From assembly GCF_000025305.1 (NCBI RefSeq), contig NC_013740.1, positions 868,001 through 932,000 on the forward strand: a stretch of 64,000 nt of DNA, written 5' to 3'. Positions 17,101-25,830 of the stretch are shown piece after piece (the first letter of the stretch is position 1; each line of letters starts with the position of its first letter). This DNA comes from Acidaminococcus fermentans DSM 20731. GTDB lineage: Bacteria > Bacillota > Negativicutes > Acidaminococcales > Acidaminococcaceae. The position numbers and the translations under genes are program-made. The notes under the pieces are model-generated. The model was given only the letters and a program-made list of their open reading frames with translations, did not search any database and had not been told where the DNA came from.

Positions 17101-18170
17101 GCAAGGGGGCGTGGATTGAAATCAGGCAGCGGCCACCGGCCAAAATGGTGCCGTATCGTCGCCCCCGCAAGGGGGCGTGGATTGAAATGTTGTGGCGGCT
17201 ATCGCCTCACTGGTGAATGGCTCGTCGCCCCCGCAAGGGGGCGTGGATTGAAATCTCCCATAGGCTGAGCTGGTGGAGCATGGATTGGGTCGCCCCCGCA
17301 AGGGGGCGTGGATTGAAATCCGCTGACCACGCAGCTTGGCTTATGGATCATAAGGTCGCCCCCGCAAGGGGGCGTGGATTGAAATTGGCGGCGAATAAAG
17401 AAGAGATTGTGGACATCAGTCGCCCCCGCAAGGGGGCGTGGATTGAAATCTTGGGGCGATGGCGGGGGCATCCTTTGCGGCTGGTCGCCCCCGCAAGGGG
17501 GCGTGGATTGAAATTCCAGGGCAGGCTGTAGCCATAAGGTCACAATGCGTCGCCCCCGCAAGGGGGCGTGGATTGAAATAGCAGGGCCCCGTGGATACCT
17601 TTCATTTTCGCACCAGTCGCCCCCGCAAGGGGGCGTGGATTGAAATATTGTTTTGATGGTTTTATTGGCCCATTTTGGTCGTCGCCCCCGCAAGGGGGCG
17701 TGGATTGAAATATGGTATAATATAGGCGTGAGGTGATAGCATGAAGTCGCCCCCGCAAGGGGGCGTGGATTGAAATTTGAAGAGAAACATCAACACCATC
17801 TTCCTGATGCGTCGCCCCCGTATGGGGGCGTGGATTGAAATTGAGAATTGTATACATTGAAAACATGGACGGCGAGGTCGCCCCCGTATGGGGGCGTGGA
17901 TTGAAATTGGCCGCTTGAATAGTCATGTTAGCCGGTATGAGTCGCCCCCGTATGGGGGCGTGGATTGAAATCACGACGGCAGCATCGCCAAAAGCCGTCT
18001 TGCCTTGTCGCCCCCGTATGGGGGCGTGGATTGAAATGCAGTGAGCTACGACGAAAACCCGAGCTACATCGGTCGCCCCCGTATGGGGGCGTGAATTGAA
18101 ATTCTGATACAGATCTGATTACTGCGTCCCAGCAAGGTCGCCCCCCGCAAGGGGGAGCGTAAATTGAAAT
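14151..18170 (+). CRISPR. Type I-C CRISPR array, 62 repeats and 61 spacers
   Basis: Repeats are 31 bp, begin GTCGCCCCC and end TGGATTGAAAT. A 7-bp stem (CGCCCCC/GGGGGCG) closes on a GCAA loop. Spacers are about 33-37 bp. By manual count repeats 1-56 (14151 to 17776) are identical. Repeats 57-61 (starting 17811, 17877, 17941, 18007, 18072) carry loop GTAT instead of GCAA, and number 61 also has GTGAATT. Repeat 62 (18137-18170) has an extra C and a changed 3' stem. Decay at the far end fits a leader on the cas2 side. Confidence 0.97.
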
Positions 18171-18346
18171 TCGTATGGTAATCCGGCGGGGAGCCTTCGC
18201 AGGTGGATGGGTATAGACGCTTTTTGCCCTTCGGGTGGCCGGGATGGGTTTGCCTTCGGCGCCCCCTACGGCGTTGGTGTCGGAGGGACGGGGGATTAGG
18301 CGGGGCGCCGGGCCTGCGCCCCCTACAGTCTGTGCCGTTTCACAAT
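18171..18346. repeat. GC-rich repeat insertion behind the array
   Basis: About 175 bases where one ~35-base spacer would be expected. It contains GGCGCCCCCTACGGCGTTGG and GGCGCCGGGCCTGCGCCCCC followed by TACAG, the same GGCCnGGCGCCCC/CCCTAC motifs found at 27181-27260, 52315-52460 and 62672-62866. Immediately after it comes a stub of a CRISPR repeat. Confidence 0.6.
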
Positions 18347-18362
18347 GGGACGTGGATTGAAA
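18347..18362 (+). repeat. Orphan 3' half of a CRISPR repeat
   Basis: GGGACGTGGATTGAAAT-like tail (the last 12 bases match the array repeat exactly) lying 176 bp beyond the last recognisable repeat. It is read as the stub of a former 63rd repeat. Confidence 0.7.
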
Positions 18363-18386
18363 TTGTATACAAAAATCTGTTATAAT
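18357..18386 (+). promoter_or_regulatory. Predicted promoter using the CRISPR repeat stub as -35
   Basis: TTGAAA (18357-18362, the end of the orphan repeat), 18-base spacer, TATAAT (18381-18386). An 8-bp hairpin TACTGGAA-9-TTCCAGTA (18405-18429) follows in the leader of the transporter gene. Confidence 0.55.
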
Positions 18387-18448
18387 AGCCTCATGCTTAC
18401 AAGTTACTGGAACAAAGTGTATTCCAGTAGAAGAAACGAGGGGAAGTT

Positions 18449-19618
18449 ATGGGAAGTATTGTATCGTTGACGGTGCTTTTTTGCATTTATGCGGTCAGTG
18501 AGCTGATCGCCATGCGCACCCGGGCCATCCTTTCTACGGTGCTGGGGATTTCGGTGATCCTTCTGGCGGGGTTCTGGTCGGGGATCCTGCCTCAGTCCAT
18601 CATCAAGGATGCCCAGGTTTCGGGCATTGGCATGGGGGTGGTGGGGATGCTGATCGTCTCCATGGGGACCACCATTGATTTTGCGGAACTGAAGCAGGAA
18701 TGGAAAGTGGTGGTGACTTCCATCCTGTGTGTGGTGTTTGCGGTGGCAGCCATTATCCTGGTGGGCGGTTTTGTCATGGATCCCAAGATCGCCATTGCCG
18801 GATCCCCTATTTTTGCCGGGGGCAACGCGGCTACCCTGATCATGTTGGCGGCAGCCAAGGAGAAGGGTCTGGCCTATGTGGGGACCTTCTGCCTGGTACT
18901 GCTGGTGACCCAGAAGTTCTTCGGGATCCCCATCGCTTCGGTGGCGCTCCGGCATCTGGCCCGGCAGCTGCGGGAAGACGGAGAATTCGTCCGCCGGAAC
19001 TGTGAAGCCAGTGAAGAGGCGGTACAGGCGGCCCGGAAAAAGCCTCTGGCCATGCCTTCGGTGTTGGACAAGCCGTCGGTGTACCTGGCCAAGCAGGGGC
19101 TGGTGGCCACCCTGTCTTTCTATGCAGCCAAACTTACCGGGGGCCATATCCATTACCTGGTGATGTGCCTGATCCTGGGAACGGTGTTCTATGCTCTGGG
19201 GTTCCTGGATAAGGGAATCCTGGGCAAGACCCAGTCCAGCGGGCTGATCATCTTTTTTGTGACCATCGTGATCTTTTCCAACCTGGGAGCCACCACGCCC
19301 CAGCAGGTGCTTTCGGTACTGCCGCCGCTTATCTGGTCGGCGGTGCTGGGGGTGGCCGGGCTCTGTGTGGCAGCGGCTCTCTGCAGCCGGCTGTTCCGTA
19401 TGCCTTTTACCCTGGCGGTGTCTCTGGGGATTACCTGCACCTTCGGGTTCCCCACCACCATGCTGATTTCCCAGGAAGTGGCCACAGCCATGGGGGAAAC
19501 GGAAGAACAGCGGAAGGCCCTGCTGAACTATCTGCTGCCCAAGATGCTGGTGGCCGGGTTCGTGACGGTGACCATCACCTCTGTGGTGCTGGCCGGGTTC
19601 GTGGTGAATATTTTGTAA
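18449..19618 (+). CDS. Multi-pass membrane transporter, possibly GltS-like
   Basis: 389 residues with about ten hydrophobic segments and a cytoplasmic charged loop near residues 172-215 (RQLREDGEF...ARKKPLAMPSVLDKP). Repeated glycine-rich motifs (SGIGMGVVGMLIVSMGTT; GSPIFAGGNAATLIMLAA) suggest an inverted-repeat sodium symporter of the glutamate/carboxylate kind, but I do not recognise the family with certainty. Start ATG 18449 after GAGGGGAAG. A glutamate-carboxypeptidase-like gene follows after 14 bases, so transport of glutamate or a glutamyl/folyl peptide is a reasonable guess only. Confidence 0.45.
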   Translation: MGSIVSLTVLFCIYAVSELIAMRTRAILSTVLGISVILLAGFWSGILPQSIIKDAQVSGIGMGVVGMLIVSMGTTIDFAELKQEWKVVVTSILCVVFAVAAIILVGGFVMDPKIAIAGSPIFAGGNAATLIMLAAAKEKGLAYVGTFCLVLLVTQKFFGIPIASVALRHLARQLREDGEFVRRNCEASEEAVQAARKKPLAMPSVLDKPSVYLAKQGLVATLSFYAAKLTGGHIHYLVMCLILGTVFYALGFLDKGILGKTQSSGLIIFFVTIVIFSNLGATTPQQVLSVLPPLIWSAVLGVAGLCVAAALCSRLFRMPFTLAVSLGITCTFGFPTTMLISQEVATAMGETEEQRKALLNYLLPKMLVAGFVTVTITSVVLAGFVVNIL

Positions 19619-19632
19619 AGGGAGCGGTATAC

Positions 19633-20793
19633 ATGGAAGCAACGGATGCACAGCTGAAGGAATATATTGAAGGAAAACGGCAGGAAATGCTGGATCTGTG
19701 GGCGGAAATCGTCAATACGGAAAGCGGTCCCAAACAGCTGGACGGGGTGAACCGGGTAGGGGACATCCTCCAGCGGGAGCTGGAAAAAGCCGGAGCCCGG
19801 GTGCGCCGGGTGAAGGTGGACCATGCCGGGGACCTGATCGTGGGGGACTGGAATCCGGGGTCTAAAGAGAAACCGGTGGTGTTCATGGGCCATATGGACA
19901 CGGTGTTCCCGGCGGGAGAAGCGGCTAAAAATCCCTTCCGGGTGGATGAAGAGGGGAATGCCTACGGGCCGGGGGTGCTGGACATGAAGGCGGGGCTGGT
20001 GATCGGCCTGTATGCCCTGAAGGCGCTCCAGGCCATTGGCTGGAACCGGCGGCCCATCCGGTTCCTGGGGGTGCCGGACGAAGAAACCCTCCACATGTTT
20101 TCCAATGCCAAGCCCCTCATTGCCCGGGAAGCAGCCGGGGCAGCCGTGGTGCTGAATTTTGAACCGGGACCTGTAAGCGACAAGCTGGTGATTGGCCGGT
20201 ACGGCGGCGGTCCGGTGTCCATTACGGTCCACGGGGTGGCGGCCCATTCGGGCAGTGATCCGGAAAAAGGACGGTCGGCGGTGCTGGAAGCAGCCCACAA
20301 GATTTTGAAACTGGAAGCGGCCAATGACATCCCCCGGGGAAAACTGATCAACTGCGGCGCTGTGGAAGGGGGCATCGGAGAGAATACCATCCCGGATTTC
20401 TGCAAAATCCGTATCGGCATCCGGTACCGGAACCAGGCCATCGGAGATGAAATTTTCGCCCTGCTGCGCCAGGTGACGGAGAAATGCACGGTGGAAGGGA
20501 CATGGGCCGAACTGGATACCAGCCGGGTGATGCAGTGCATGGAAACCACGGAGGGAGTCCGGGCTCTGTACGGTCATGTGGCGGATACGGGAGAAGCCCT
20601 GGGCCTGGGGCGGATCGAAGGCATCCAGGTAGGGGGCCTGTCGGATGCCGGGATTTCGGCGGCGGCCGGGATCCCCACCCTGTGCGGCATGGGAGTCCGG
20701 GGAGAAGGGGCCCATACGGACCGGGAATTTGCCCAGGTGGAATCCCTGTATGAACGGTGCCTGCTGGCGGCCGCGGCGGTGCGGACCCTGTGA
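19633..20793 (+). CDS. M20 zinc peptidase, glutamate carboxypeptidase-like
   Basis: 386 residues of the carboxypeptidase G2 (M20A) type, removing a C-terminal amino acid, typically glutamate, in the cytoplasm. Metal ligands are visible: His in VFMGHMDTVFP, Asp in GVLDMKAGL, the PDEE pair near residue 150, and the late His in GEGAHTDREF. The dimerisation domain lies between about residues 190 and 300 (HGVAAHSGSDPEKGRSA). Start ATG 19633 after AAAGGGAG. Probably co-transcribed with the transporter before it and the 39-aa ORF after it. Confidence 0.85.
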   Translation: MEATDAQLKEYIEGKRQEMLDLWAEIVNTESGPKQLDGVNRVGDILQRELEKAGARVRRVKVDHAGDLIVGDWNPGSKEKPVVFMGHMDTVFPAGEAAKNPFRVDEEGNAYGPGVLDMKAGLVIGLYALKALQAIGWNRRPIRFLGVPDEETLHMFSNAKPLIAREAAGAAVVLNFEPGPVSDKLVIGRYGGGPVSITVHGVAAHSGSDPEKGRSAVLEAAHKILKLEAANDIPRGKLINCGAVEGGIGENTIPDFCKIRIGIRYRNQAIGDEIFALLRQVTEKCTVEGTWAELDTSRVMQCMETTEGVRALYGHVADTGEALGLGRIEGIQVGGLSDAGISAAAGIPTLCGMGVRGEGAHTDREFAQVESLYERCLLAAAAVRTL

Positions 20794-20803
20794 GGGGGCG
20801 GCC

Positions 20804-20923
20804 ATGGACAGGAGAGTCATTGCCAATGTGATCCTGGGCTTCGGATGCATCGCCCTGCTCCAGGAGGAGTTTTTCCTGGGGGCCGGGCTGATCGCCCTGA
20901 GCTGTTTGGTGCGGAAGGAGTAA
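20804..20923 (+). CDS. 39-residue membrane peptide
   Basis: MDRRVIANVILGFGCIALLQ and then a second hydrophobic run ending CLVRKE. It has GAGGGGG 5 bases before the ATG and starts 10 bases after the peptidase stop. One or two membrane-spanning helices with positive ends. No function is recognised. It is supported as a gene only by its ribosome site, position and composition. Confidence 0.5.
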   Translation: MDRRVIANVILGFGCIALLQEEFFLGAGLIALSCLVRKE

Positions 20924-21016
20924 CGGGCGGATCTGAGGTCTCAACAGGGATGTTGACCGGTCGTGGTATAATAAATATGTATCATAAATAATTACATTTC
21001 AAAGGAGACGAATGGA

Positions 21017-21598
21017 ATGAAGGTATTACTGCTGAATGGCAGCCGTCGGGAAAAAGGCTGCACCTATACGGCCCTGTCCCTGGTGGCCAAAGAACTGGAA
21101 AAGGCCGGCATCGATACGGAAATCGTCTATATCGGGCTGAACACGGTGAACGGCAAACTGGATGAGCTGGTCAAGGAATGTGCCGCCAAAATGAAAGAAG
21201 CGGACGGCCTGGTGGTCGGTTCCCCTGTGTACTATGCGTCTCCCACCGGGGAAATCCAGGTGTTCCTGGACCGGTTTGCCGGTGTGGCCGGCGGGGATAT
21301 GCGGCTGAAACCGGCTGCGGCCATTGCCTCTGCCCGGAGAGCCGGAACCAGCACCACCCTGGATGTGCTGAACAAGTATCTGATGTACAATGAAATGCCG
21401 GTGGTATCTTCCAACTACTGGAACATGGTCCATGGCAGCAAGCCGGAAGATGTGCTCCAGGACAAGGAAGGGGTCCAGATCATGGAAACCCTGGGGAAGA
21501 ATATGGCATGGATGCTGAAATGCCTGGAAGCCGGTAAAAAAGCCGGGGTGGAAGCTCCGGAAAAACCGGTGAAAGTCATGACCAATTTTATCCGGTAA
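21017..21598 (+). CDS. Flavodoxin-like NAD(P)H-dependent FMN reductase
   Basis: 193 residues with the FMN phosphate loop LLLNGSRREKGCTYTAL at the N-terminus and VVGSPVYYASPTGEIQVFLDR near residue 75, the standard pattern of the NADPH-dependent FMN reductase / iron-sulphur flavoprotein family. The family's Fe-S cysteines (CxxCxxC after residue 45) are not seen, so it is a plain flavin reductase. An extended -10 (TGGTATAAT, 20964-20972) lies 45 bases before ATG 21017, which follows AAAGGAGACG. Confidence 0.8.
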   Translation: MKVLLLNGSRREKGCTYTALSLVAKELEKAGIDTEIVYIGLNTVNGKLDELVKECAAKMKEADGLVVGSPVYYASPTGEIQVFLDRFAGVAGGDMRLKPAAAIASARRAGTSTTLDVLNKYLMYNEMPVVSSNYWNMVHGSKPEDVLQDKEGVQIMETLGKNMAWMLKCLEAGKKAGVEAPEKPVKVMTNFIR

Positions 21599-21669
21599 GG
21601 AAAAAATAAAAAAAGTTTTAAAAAGTGCTTGACGATTCCTGATTCCTGCCGTATAATATGTCTTGTGTT

Positions 21670-21746
21670 CGGGGCGTAGCGCAGTTTGGTAGCGCGCTTC
21701 CTTGGGGTGGAAGAGGTCGTGAGTTCGAATCTCGCCGCTCCGACCA
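21670..21746 (+). tRNA. tRNA-Pro (GGG)
   Basis: 77 nt with CCA encoded. Acceptor stem CGGGGCG/CGCTCCG (one G-U), D-arm GCGCAGTTTGGTAGCGC, anticodon stem CTTCC/GGAAG with loop TTGGGGT (anticodon GGG), T-loop TTCGAAT. Confidence 0.96.
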
Positions 21747-21759
21747 TTTAATTGAACGG

Positions 21760-21794
21760 AACGCCACAAAGGTCAGCTTTGTGGCGTTTTTTCA
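21760..21794 (+). terminator. Intrinsic terminator after tRNA-Pro
   Basis: 12-bp perfect stem AACGCCACAAAG/CTTTGTGGCGTT, 5-base loop, then a run of Ts. Confidence 0.9.
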
Positions 21795-21902
21795 TATGCA
21801 AAATACAGGGGATGGGACGTGACCGCACCGGTTGACCATGGTATAATGTACACTGGAAGAATATGGACCATCTGTTATTTGGGGAATGGAGGAATACCTT
21901 GC

Positions 21903-23513
21903 ATGTCTGAACTGCAGGAGAAAATCGCGAAAAGAAGAACCTTTGCCATTATTTCTCATCCGGATGCCGGGAAAACCACACTGACTGAGAAATTGCTGCT
22001 GTACGGAGGGGCCATCCATCTGGCAGGCTCCGTAAAATCCCGGAAAGCCAACAAACATGCAGTATCCGACTGGATGGAAATCGAAAAACAGAGAGGGATT
22101 TCCGTTACTTCTTCGGTGCTCCAGTTCGATTATGACGGGTACCGGGTGAATATCCTGGATACTCCCGGGCACCAGGACTTCTCGGAAGACACCTACCGGA
22201 CCCTGATCGCAGCCGACAGCGCCGTAATGCTGATCGACGCCGCCAAAGGGGTGGAACCCCAGACCAAGAAGCTGTTCTGGGTCTGCCACCGGCGGAAGCT
22301 GCCCATCTTCACCTTTGTGAACAAACTGGACCGGTATGGCCGGGCTCCCATGGACCTGATGGACGAAATCGAAAAGGTGTTGCACATCAACGCCTATCCC
22401 ATCAACTGGCCCATTGGCACCGACGGCCACTACATCGGGGTGTACGACCGGCTGAAGAAGCAGGTGGAACTGTTCGACAATGACAGCAGCCACGGGTCCA
22501 AGATCCTGAAAAGCACCACCGGAAGCCTGGACGATCCGGCCATCAAGGAAGCCATCGGGGAAGCCAATCTGCAGAATCTGATGGACGATATCGAACTGCT
22601 GGATATGGCCGGGGATGAATTCGACCTGGCCAAAGTGGATGCCGGGGAACTGACTCCCATGTTCTTCGGGTCTGCCATGACCAACTTCGGGGTCCGGAGC
22701 TTCCTGGAAAAATTTCTGGAATTGTCTCCGGAACCCCAGCCCCGGAAACTGAAGGACGGGGGCGTGGTGAATCCCTCCGATGAAGACTTCACGGCATTCA
22801 TCTTCAAGATCCAGGCCAACATGAACCCGGCTCACCGGGACCGGATCTCCTTTATGCGGATCTGTTCCGGGGTGTTCGAAAAGGGCATGACCGTATGGCA
22901 TGTCCAGGGACAGAAACCGGTGAAACTGGCCCAGCCCCAGCAGTTCATGGCCCAGGAACGGACCACGGTGGAAAAAGCCTATCCGGGGGACATCATCGGG
23001 GTGTTCGATCCGGGGATCTTCACCATCGGGGATACCCTGTGCAACGAGAAGCATCCGGTGCAGTTTGAGGATTTCCCCATTTTCCCGCCGGAAATCTTTG
23101 CGAAGGTCCAGCCCAAGGATTCCATGAAACGGAAGCAGTTTGAAAAGGGCATTGTCCAACTGGCCCAGGAAGGGGCCATCCAGGTGTTCAAACAGAAGGA
23201 CATCGGGATGGAAAGCTTCGTGGTAGGGGTCGTCGGGGTGCTGCAGCTGGAAGTGCTGGAATACCGTCTGCTGAACGAATACAATGCCAAGCTGCTGCTG
23301 GAGCAGCTGCCGTATTCCGTGGCCCGGTGGGTCTATGCGGATGATCCGGAACTGATCCGGAACATCAAGGGCCTGGACAACGGGATGCTGGTGTATGACA
23401 AGCTGGGACGGCCGGTGGTGCTGGTATCCAATGAATGGAACCTGAACTGGATCCTGGAACGGAACCCGGGGATCAACTTCACTCAGGTGCCCAGCGAAGC
23501 ACGGGCAATCTAA
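21903..23513 (+). CDS. prfC: Peptide chain release factor 3
   Basis: GTPase that recycles RF1/RF2 from the ribosome. 536 residues, normal length. G1 SHPDAGKTT, switch QRGISVTSS, G3 DTPGHQDF, G4 NKLD. The start ATG 21903 gives the normal N-terminus SELQEKIAKRRTFAIISHPD. A promoter with extended -10 (TGGTATAAT at 21839-21847, GTGACC 17 bases before) lies between the tRNA terminator and the gene. Confidence 0.95.
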   Translation: MSELQEKIAKRRTFAIISHPDAGKTTLTEKLLLYGGAIHLAGSVKSRKANKHAVSDWMEIEKQRGISVTSSVLQFDYDGYRVNILDTPGHQDFSEDTYRTLIAADSAVMLIDAAKGVEPQTKKLFWVCHRRKLPIFTFVNKLDRYGRAPMDLMDEIEKVLHINAYPINWPIGTDGHYIGVYDRLKKQVELFDNDSSHGSKILKSTTGSLDDPAIKEAIGEANLQNLMDDIELLDMAGDEFDLAKVDAGELTPMFFGSAMTNFGVRSFLEKFLELSPEPQPRKLKDGGVVNPSDEDFTAFIFKIQANMNPAHRDRISFMRICSGVFEKGMTVWHVQGQKPVKLAQPQQFMAQERTTVEKAYPGDIIGVFDPGIFTIGDTLCNEKHPVQFEDFPIFPPEIFAKVQPKDSMKRKQFEKGIVQLAQEGAIQVFKQKDIGMESFVVGVVGVLQLEVLEYRLLNEYNAKLLLEQLPYSVARWVYADDPELIRNIKGLDNGMLVYDKLGRPVVLVSNEWNLNWILERNPGINFTQVPSEARAI

Positions 23514-23641
23514 GGAAAAAGGAGGGAATCTGCTTGAAGCAGGTTCCTGTGAAGGGAAACGCAGCTGGTGCTGCTGACCTGCCACCAGCCTTGCGGCTGG
23601 TCCCCCGCCCTTGTAAAGGGCGGATATAGCGAGGTGGACGT

Positions 23642-24385
23642 ATGGATAACAAGAAACCTGCCATGGACATCCTGGGAGTGCCGGTGACTCCTTTTTCTAT
23701 GGCGGAAGCCGTGGCCTGGCTGATGGCCCGGGTGGAGCAGGAACTGCCCACCCAGGTGGTCACCGCCAATGCGGAAATCATCATGATGGCCCAGCAGATG
23801 CCGGCCTACCGGGCGCTTCTCCAGAAGACGGACCTGATCCTGGCGGACGGGGCCGGTACGGTCTGGGCCGGGCGGACCCTGGGGAACCAGGTGCCGGAAC
23901 GGGTGGCCGGATTTGACCTGTTCCTGGAGCTGCTGAAGGACGGGGCACACCGGGGAACGAAATTCTTCCTGTTCGGTGCGGCACCGGGGATTGCGGAAGC
24001 GGCAGCAGCCAAGGCCCGGGAAATCGCTCCGGGAGTGCAGATCGTGGGCACCCGGAACGGATATTTCACCAAAGCCGATGAACCGGAAATCCTCCGGCAG
24101 ATCAATGAAAGCGACGCCCAGGTGCTGTTTGCGGCCCTGGGAGCTCCCAAACAGGAATTCTGGCTGGAAGAACACCGGGATGCCCTGAAACCGGCCCTGC
24201 GGGTGGGCCTGGGAGGCAGCTTCGATGTGCTGGCCGGGAAAATGGAACGGGCCCCAAAATGGATGCAGGAAGCCTCCCTGGAATGGCTGTTCCGGCTGTA
24301 CAAACAGCCCAGCCGTCTGGGACGGATGATGGCGCTGCCGAAATTTGTGGTGAAGGTGCTGGAAGCCAAACACAGGGAAAAATAA
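23642..24385 (+). CDS. WecG/TagA/CpsF-family glycosyltransferase
   Basis: 247-residue GT26 enzyme. Family members transfer N-acetylmannosaminuronate or N-acetylmannosamine onto an undecaprenyl-linked sugar in surface-glycan synthesis. Motifs: VVTANAEIIMMAQ near residue 38, LILADGAGTVWAGR near 60, FLFGAAPGIAEAAA near 112 and ALGAPKQEFWLEEH near 165. Start ATG 23642 after GAGGTGG. The 128-base gap before it holds small hairpins and a TTG-initiated 32-codon frame (23533-23628) that I do not call. Sugar specificity unknown. Confidence 0.85.
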   Translation: MDNKKPAMDILGVPVTPFSMAEAVAWLMARVEQELPTQVVTANAEIIMMAQQMPAYRALLQKTDLILADGAGTVWAGRTLGNQVPERVAGFDLFLELLKDGAHRGTKFFLFGAAPGIAEAAAAKAREIAPGVQIVGTRNGYFTKADEPEILRQINESDAQVLFAALGAPKQEFWLEEHRDALKPALRVGLGGSFDVLAGKMERAPKWMQEASLEWLFRLYKQPSRLGRMMALPKFVVKVLEAKHREK

Positions 24386-24387
24386 AA

Positions 24388-24411
24388 GGGACGGTGCTCC
24401 ACCGTTTTTTG
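24388..24411 (+). terminator. Short intrinsic terminator
   Basis: ACGGTG/CACCGT stem with a 3-base loop followed by TTTTT. Confidence 0.6.
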
Positions 24412-24421
24412 CAGTACATCT

Positions 24422-24451
24422 TTGGACAAAGAAACTGAGATAAGGTATAAT
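24422..24451 (+). promoter_or_regulatory. Predicted promoter of psd-pssA
   Basis: TTGGAC, 18-base spacer, TATAAT. Confidence 0.65.
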
Positions 24452-24475
24452 GAAACGATGGGTGGAGGTGAAGTT

Positions 24476-25123
24476 GTGACGAAATATAAATATTATATTG
24501 TCAAAGAAGGATATCCCTTTATCGGGACCATGCTGGCCGTGGCGGTATTGGCCGGATATCTGGCCGGACCGGTGTTTGCGGTACCTCCGGTGGTCCTGAT
24601 GATCTATTTTGTCTACTTCTTCCGGAACCGGGTGCTGGATGTGAAGCAGGATCCCAATATCCTGTATTCTCCGGCGGACGGTACGGTGATGGGAGTGGAA
24701 GAGATTTTTGATAAAGAATTCCTGAACGAACCGGCCAAGAAAGTCACCATTTTCCTTTCCGTATTCAATGTGCACACCAACCGGGCTCCCATGACGGGGC
24801 TGATCAAGTACATGCGGTATACCTGCGGGGGATATGAACCGGCGTTCAGGGATTCGGCCCCCATTGTGAACGAACGGATGGCCATCGGCCTGGACAACGG
24901 CAGCAACCGGATCCTGGTGATCCAGATTGCCGGGATCCTGGCCCGGCGGATCGTTTCCTGGACCAGCCTGGGCAGCCGTCTGAAGCAGGGGGAATGTTAC
25001 GGCATGATCAAGTTCGGTTCCTGTACGGAACTGGTGGTTCCCCGTTCTGTGGAAATCCTGGTCCGCAAGGGCGACAAGGTACAGGGCGGTATCAGTATCA
25101 TCGGGAGGCAGAAAGCAGAATGA
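24476..25123 (+). CDS. psd: Phosphatidylserine decarboxylase proenzyme (short type)
   Basis: Converts phosphatidylserine to phosphatidylethanolamine. 215 residues, the short form. Two N-terminal membrane segments, then SPADGTVMGVEE near residue 65, SVFNVHTNRAPMTG near 95 and the self-cleavage site in MIKFGSCTELVVP near 180, where the serine becomes the pyruvoyl group. GTG 24476 was chosen because GGAGGTG sits 6 bases before it; the upstream ATG 24458 has no ribosome site. Its stop overlaps the pssA start (ATGA). Confidence 0.9.
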   Translation: MTKYKYYIVKEGYPFIGTMLAVAVLAGYLAGPVFAVPPVVLMIYFVYFFRNRVLDVKQDPNILYSPADGTVMGVEEIFDKEFLNEPAKKVTIFLSVFNVHTNRAPMTGLIKYMRYTCGGYEPAFRDSAPIVNERMAIGLDNGSNRILVIQIAGILARRIVSWTSLGSRLKQGECYGMIKFGSCTELVVPRSVEILVRKGDKVQGGISIIGRQKAE

Positions 25124-25809
25124 ACTACAAACGCATGGTACCCAACAGCATCAGCGGCCTGAGCCAGATGCTGGGGCTGATCTCCATCTATCTGTCCATG
25201 GAAAAGGATTTTTCCCTGGCAGCCATTTTCATCATCCTGGCCATCCTGGCTGATTCCTGTGACGGGCGGGCTGCCCGGGCTCTGGGGGTCAGCGGACCTT
25301 TCGGGGTGGAGATGGATTCTCTCTGTGATGTGTGTTCTTTCGGCATGGCACCGTCGGTGCTGATCTACACCTATTCCCTCCATCAGCTGGGGGTGGCCGG
25401 GATGATCATTTCCGGTCTGTTTGCCTTTGGGGCGGCCATGCGGCTGGCCCGGTTCAACGTGAACGTATCTGCCATCCACGGGTATTTCCAGGGGATGCCA
25501 GCCCCGGCGGGAGCCTGCGTCATCGTGACCTTTGTGCTGGGTGGCATGCAGATCAGCCCGGTGCTGACGGCCCTGTTGACGGTGGCGGTAGCCTGCCTGA
25601 TGTACAGCGATGTGAAGTATCCGGATTTCAAGGGCCATGGGAATCCTCTGTTCCGGGTGCCGGTGATCCTTGCCTTCATCCTGGGAGCCCTGGTGCTGTA
25701 CAGTGATGTGAAAGCCTGGCCTTTTGTGATTATGTTTACCTATACCCTGTGCGGGGTGCTCAATGCTGTGTATGTGAAAGTGACGGGGAAACAGGCCGTC
25801 TTTAAGTAA
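25120..25809 (+). CDS. pssA: CDP-diacylglycerol-serine O-phosphatidyltransferase
   Basis: Makes phosphatidylserine from CDP-diacylglycerol and serine, the substrate of the preceding enzyme. 229 residues, multi-pass. The CDP-alcohol phosphotransferase motif is complete: DGRAAR, then G, then GVEMDSLCD (residues ~47-69). ATG 25120 overlaps the psd stop, so the pair is translationally coupled. Confidence 0.93.
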   Translation: MNYKRMVPNSISGLSQMLGLISIYLSMEKDFSLAAIFIILAILADSCDGRAARALGVSGPFGVEMDSLCDVCSFGMAPSVLIYTYSLHQLGVAGMIISGLFAFGAAMRLARFNVNVSAIHGYFQGMPAPAGACVIVTFVLGGMQISPVLTALLTVAVACLMYSDVKYPDFKGHGNPLFRVPVILAFILGALVLYSDVKAWPFVIMFTYTLCGVLNAVYVKVTGKQAVFK

Positions 25810-25830
25810 GAGGAGGAAGCTGGAAGTTTT

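Noticed and set aside
14131-17974. Many open frames on both strands across 14131-17974 with repeated [10 protein letters not shown] or [10 protein letters not shown] peptides
   Set aside because: They are translations of the CRISPR repeats; the repeating peptide is the 31-bp repeat plus spacer, not a protein.
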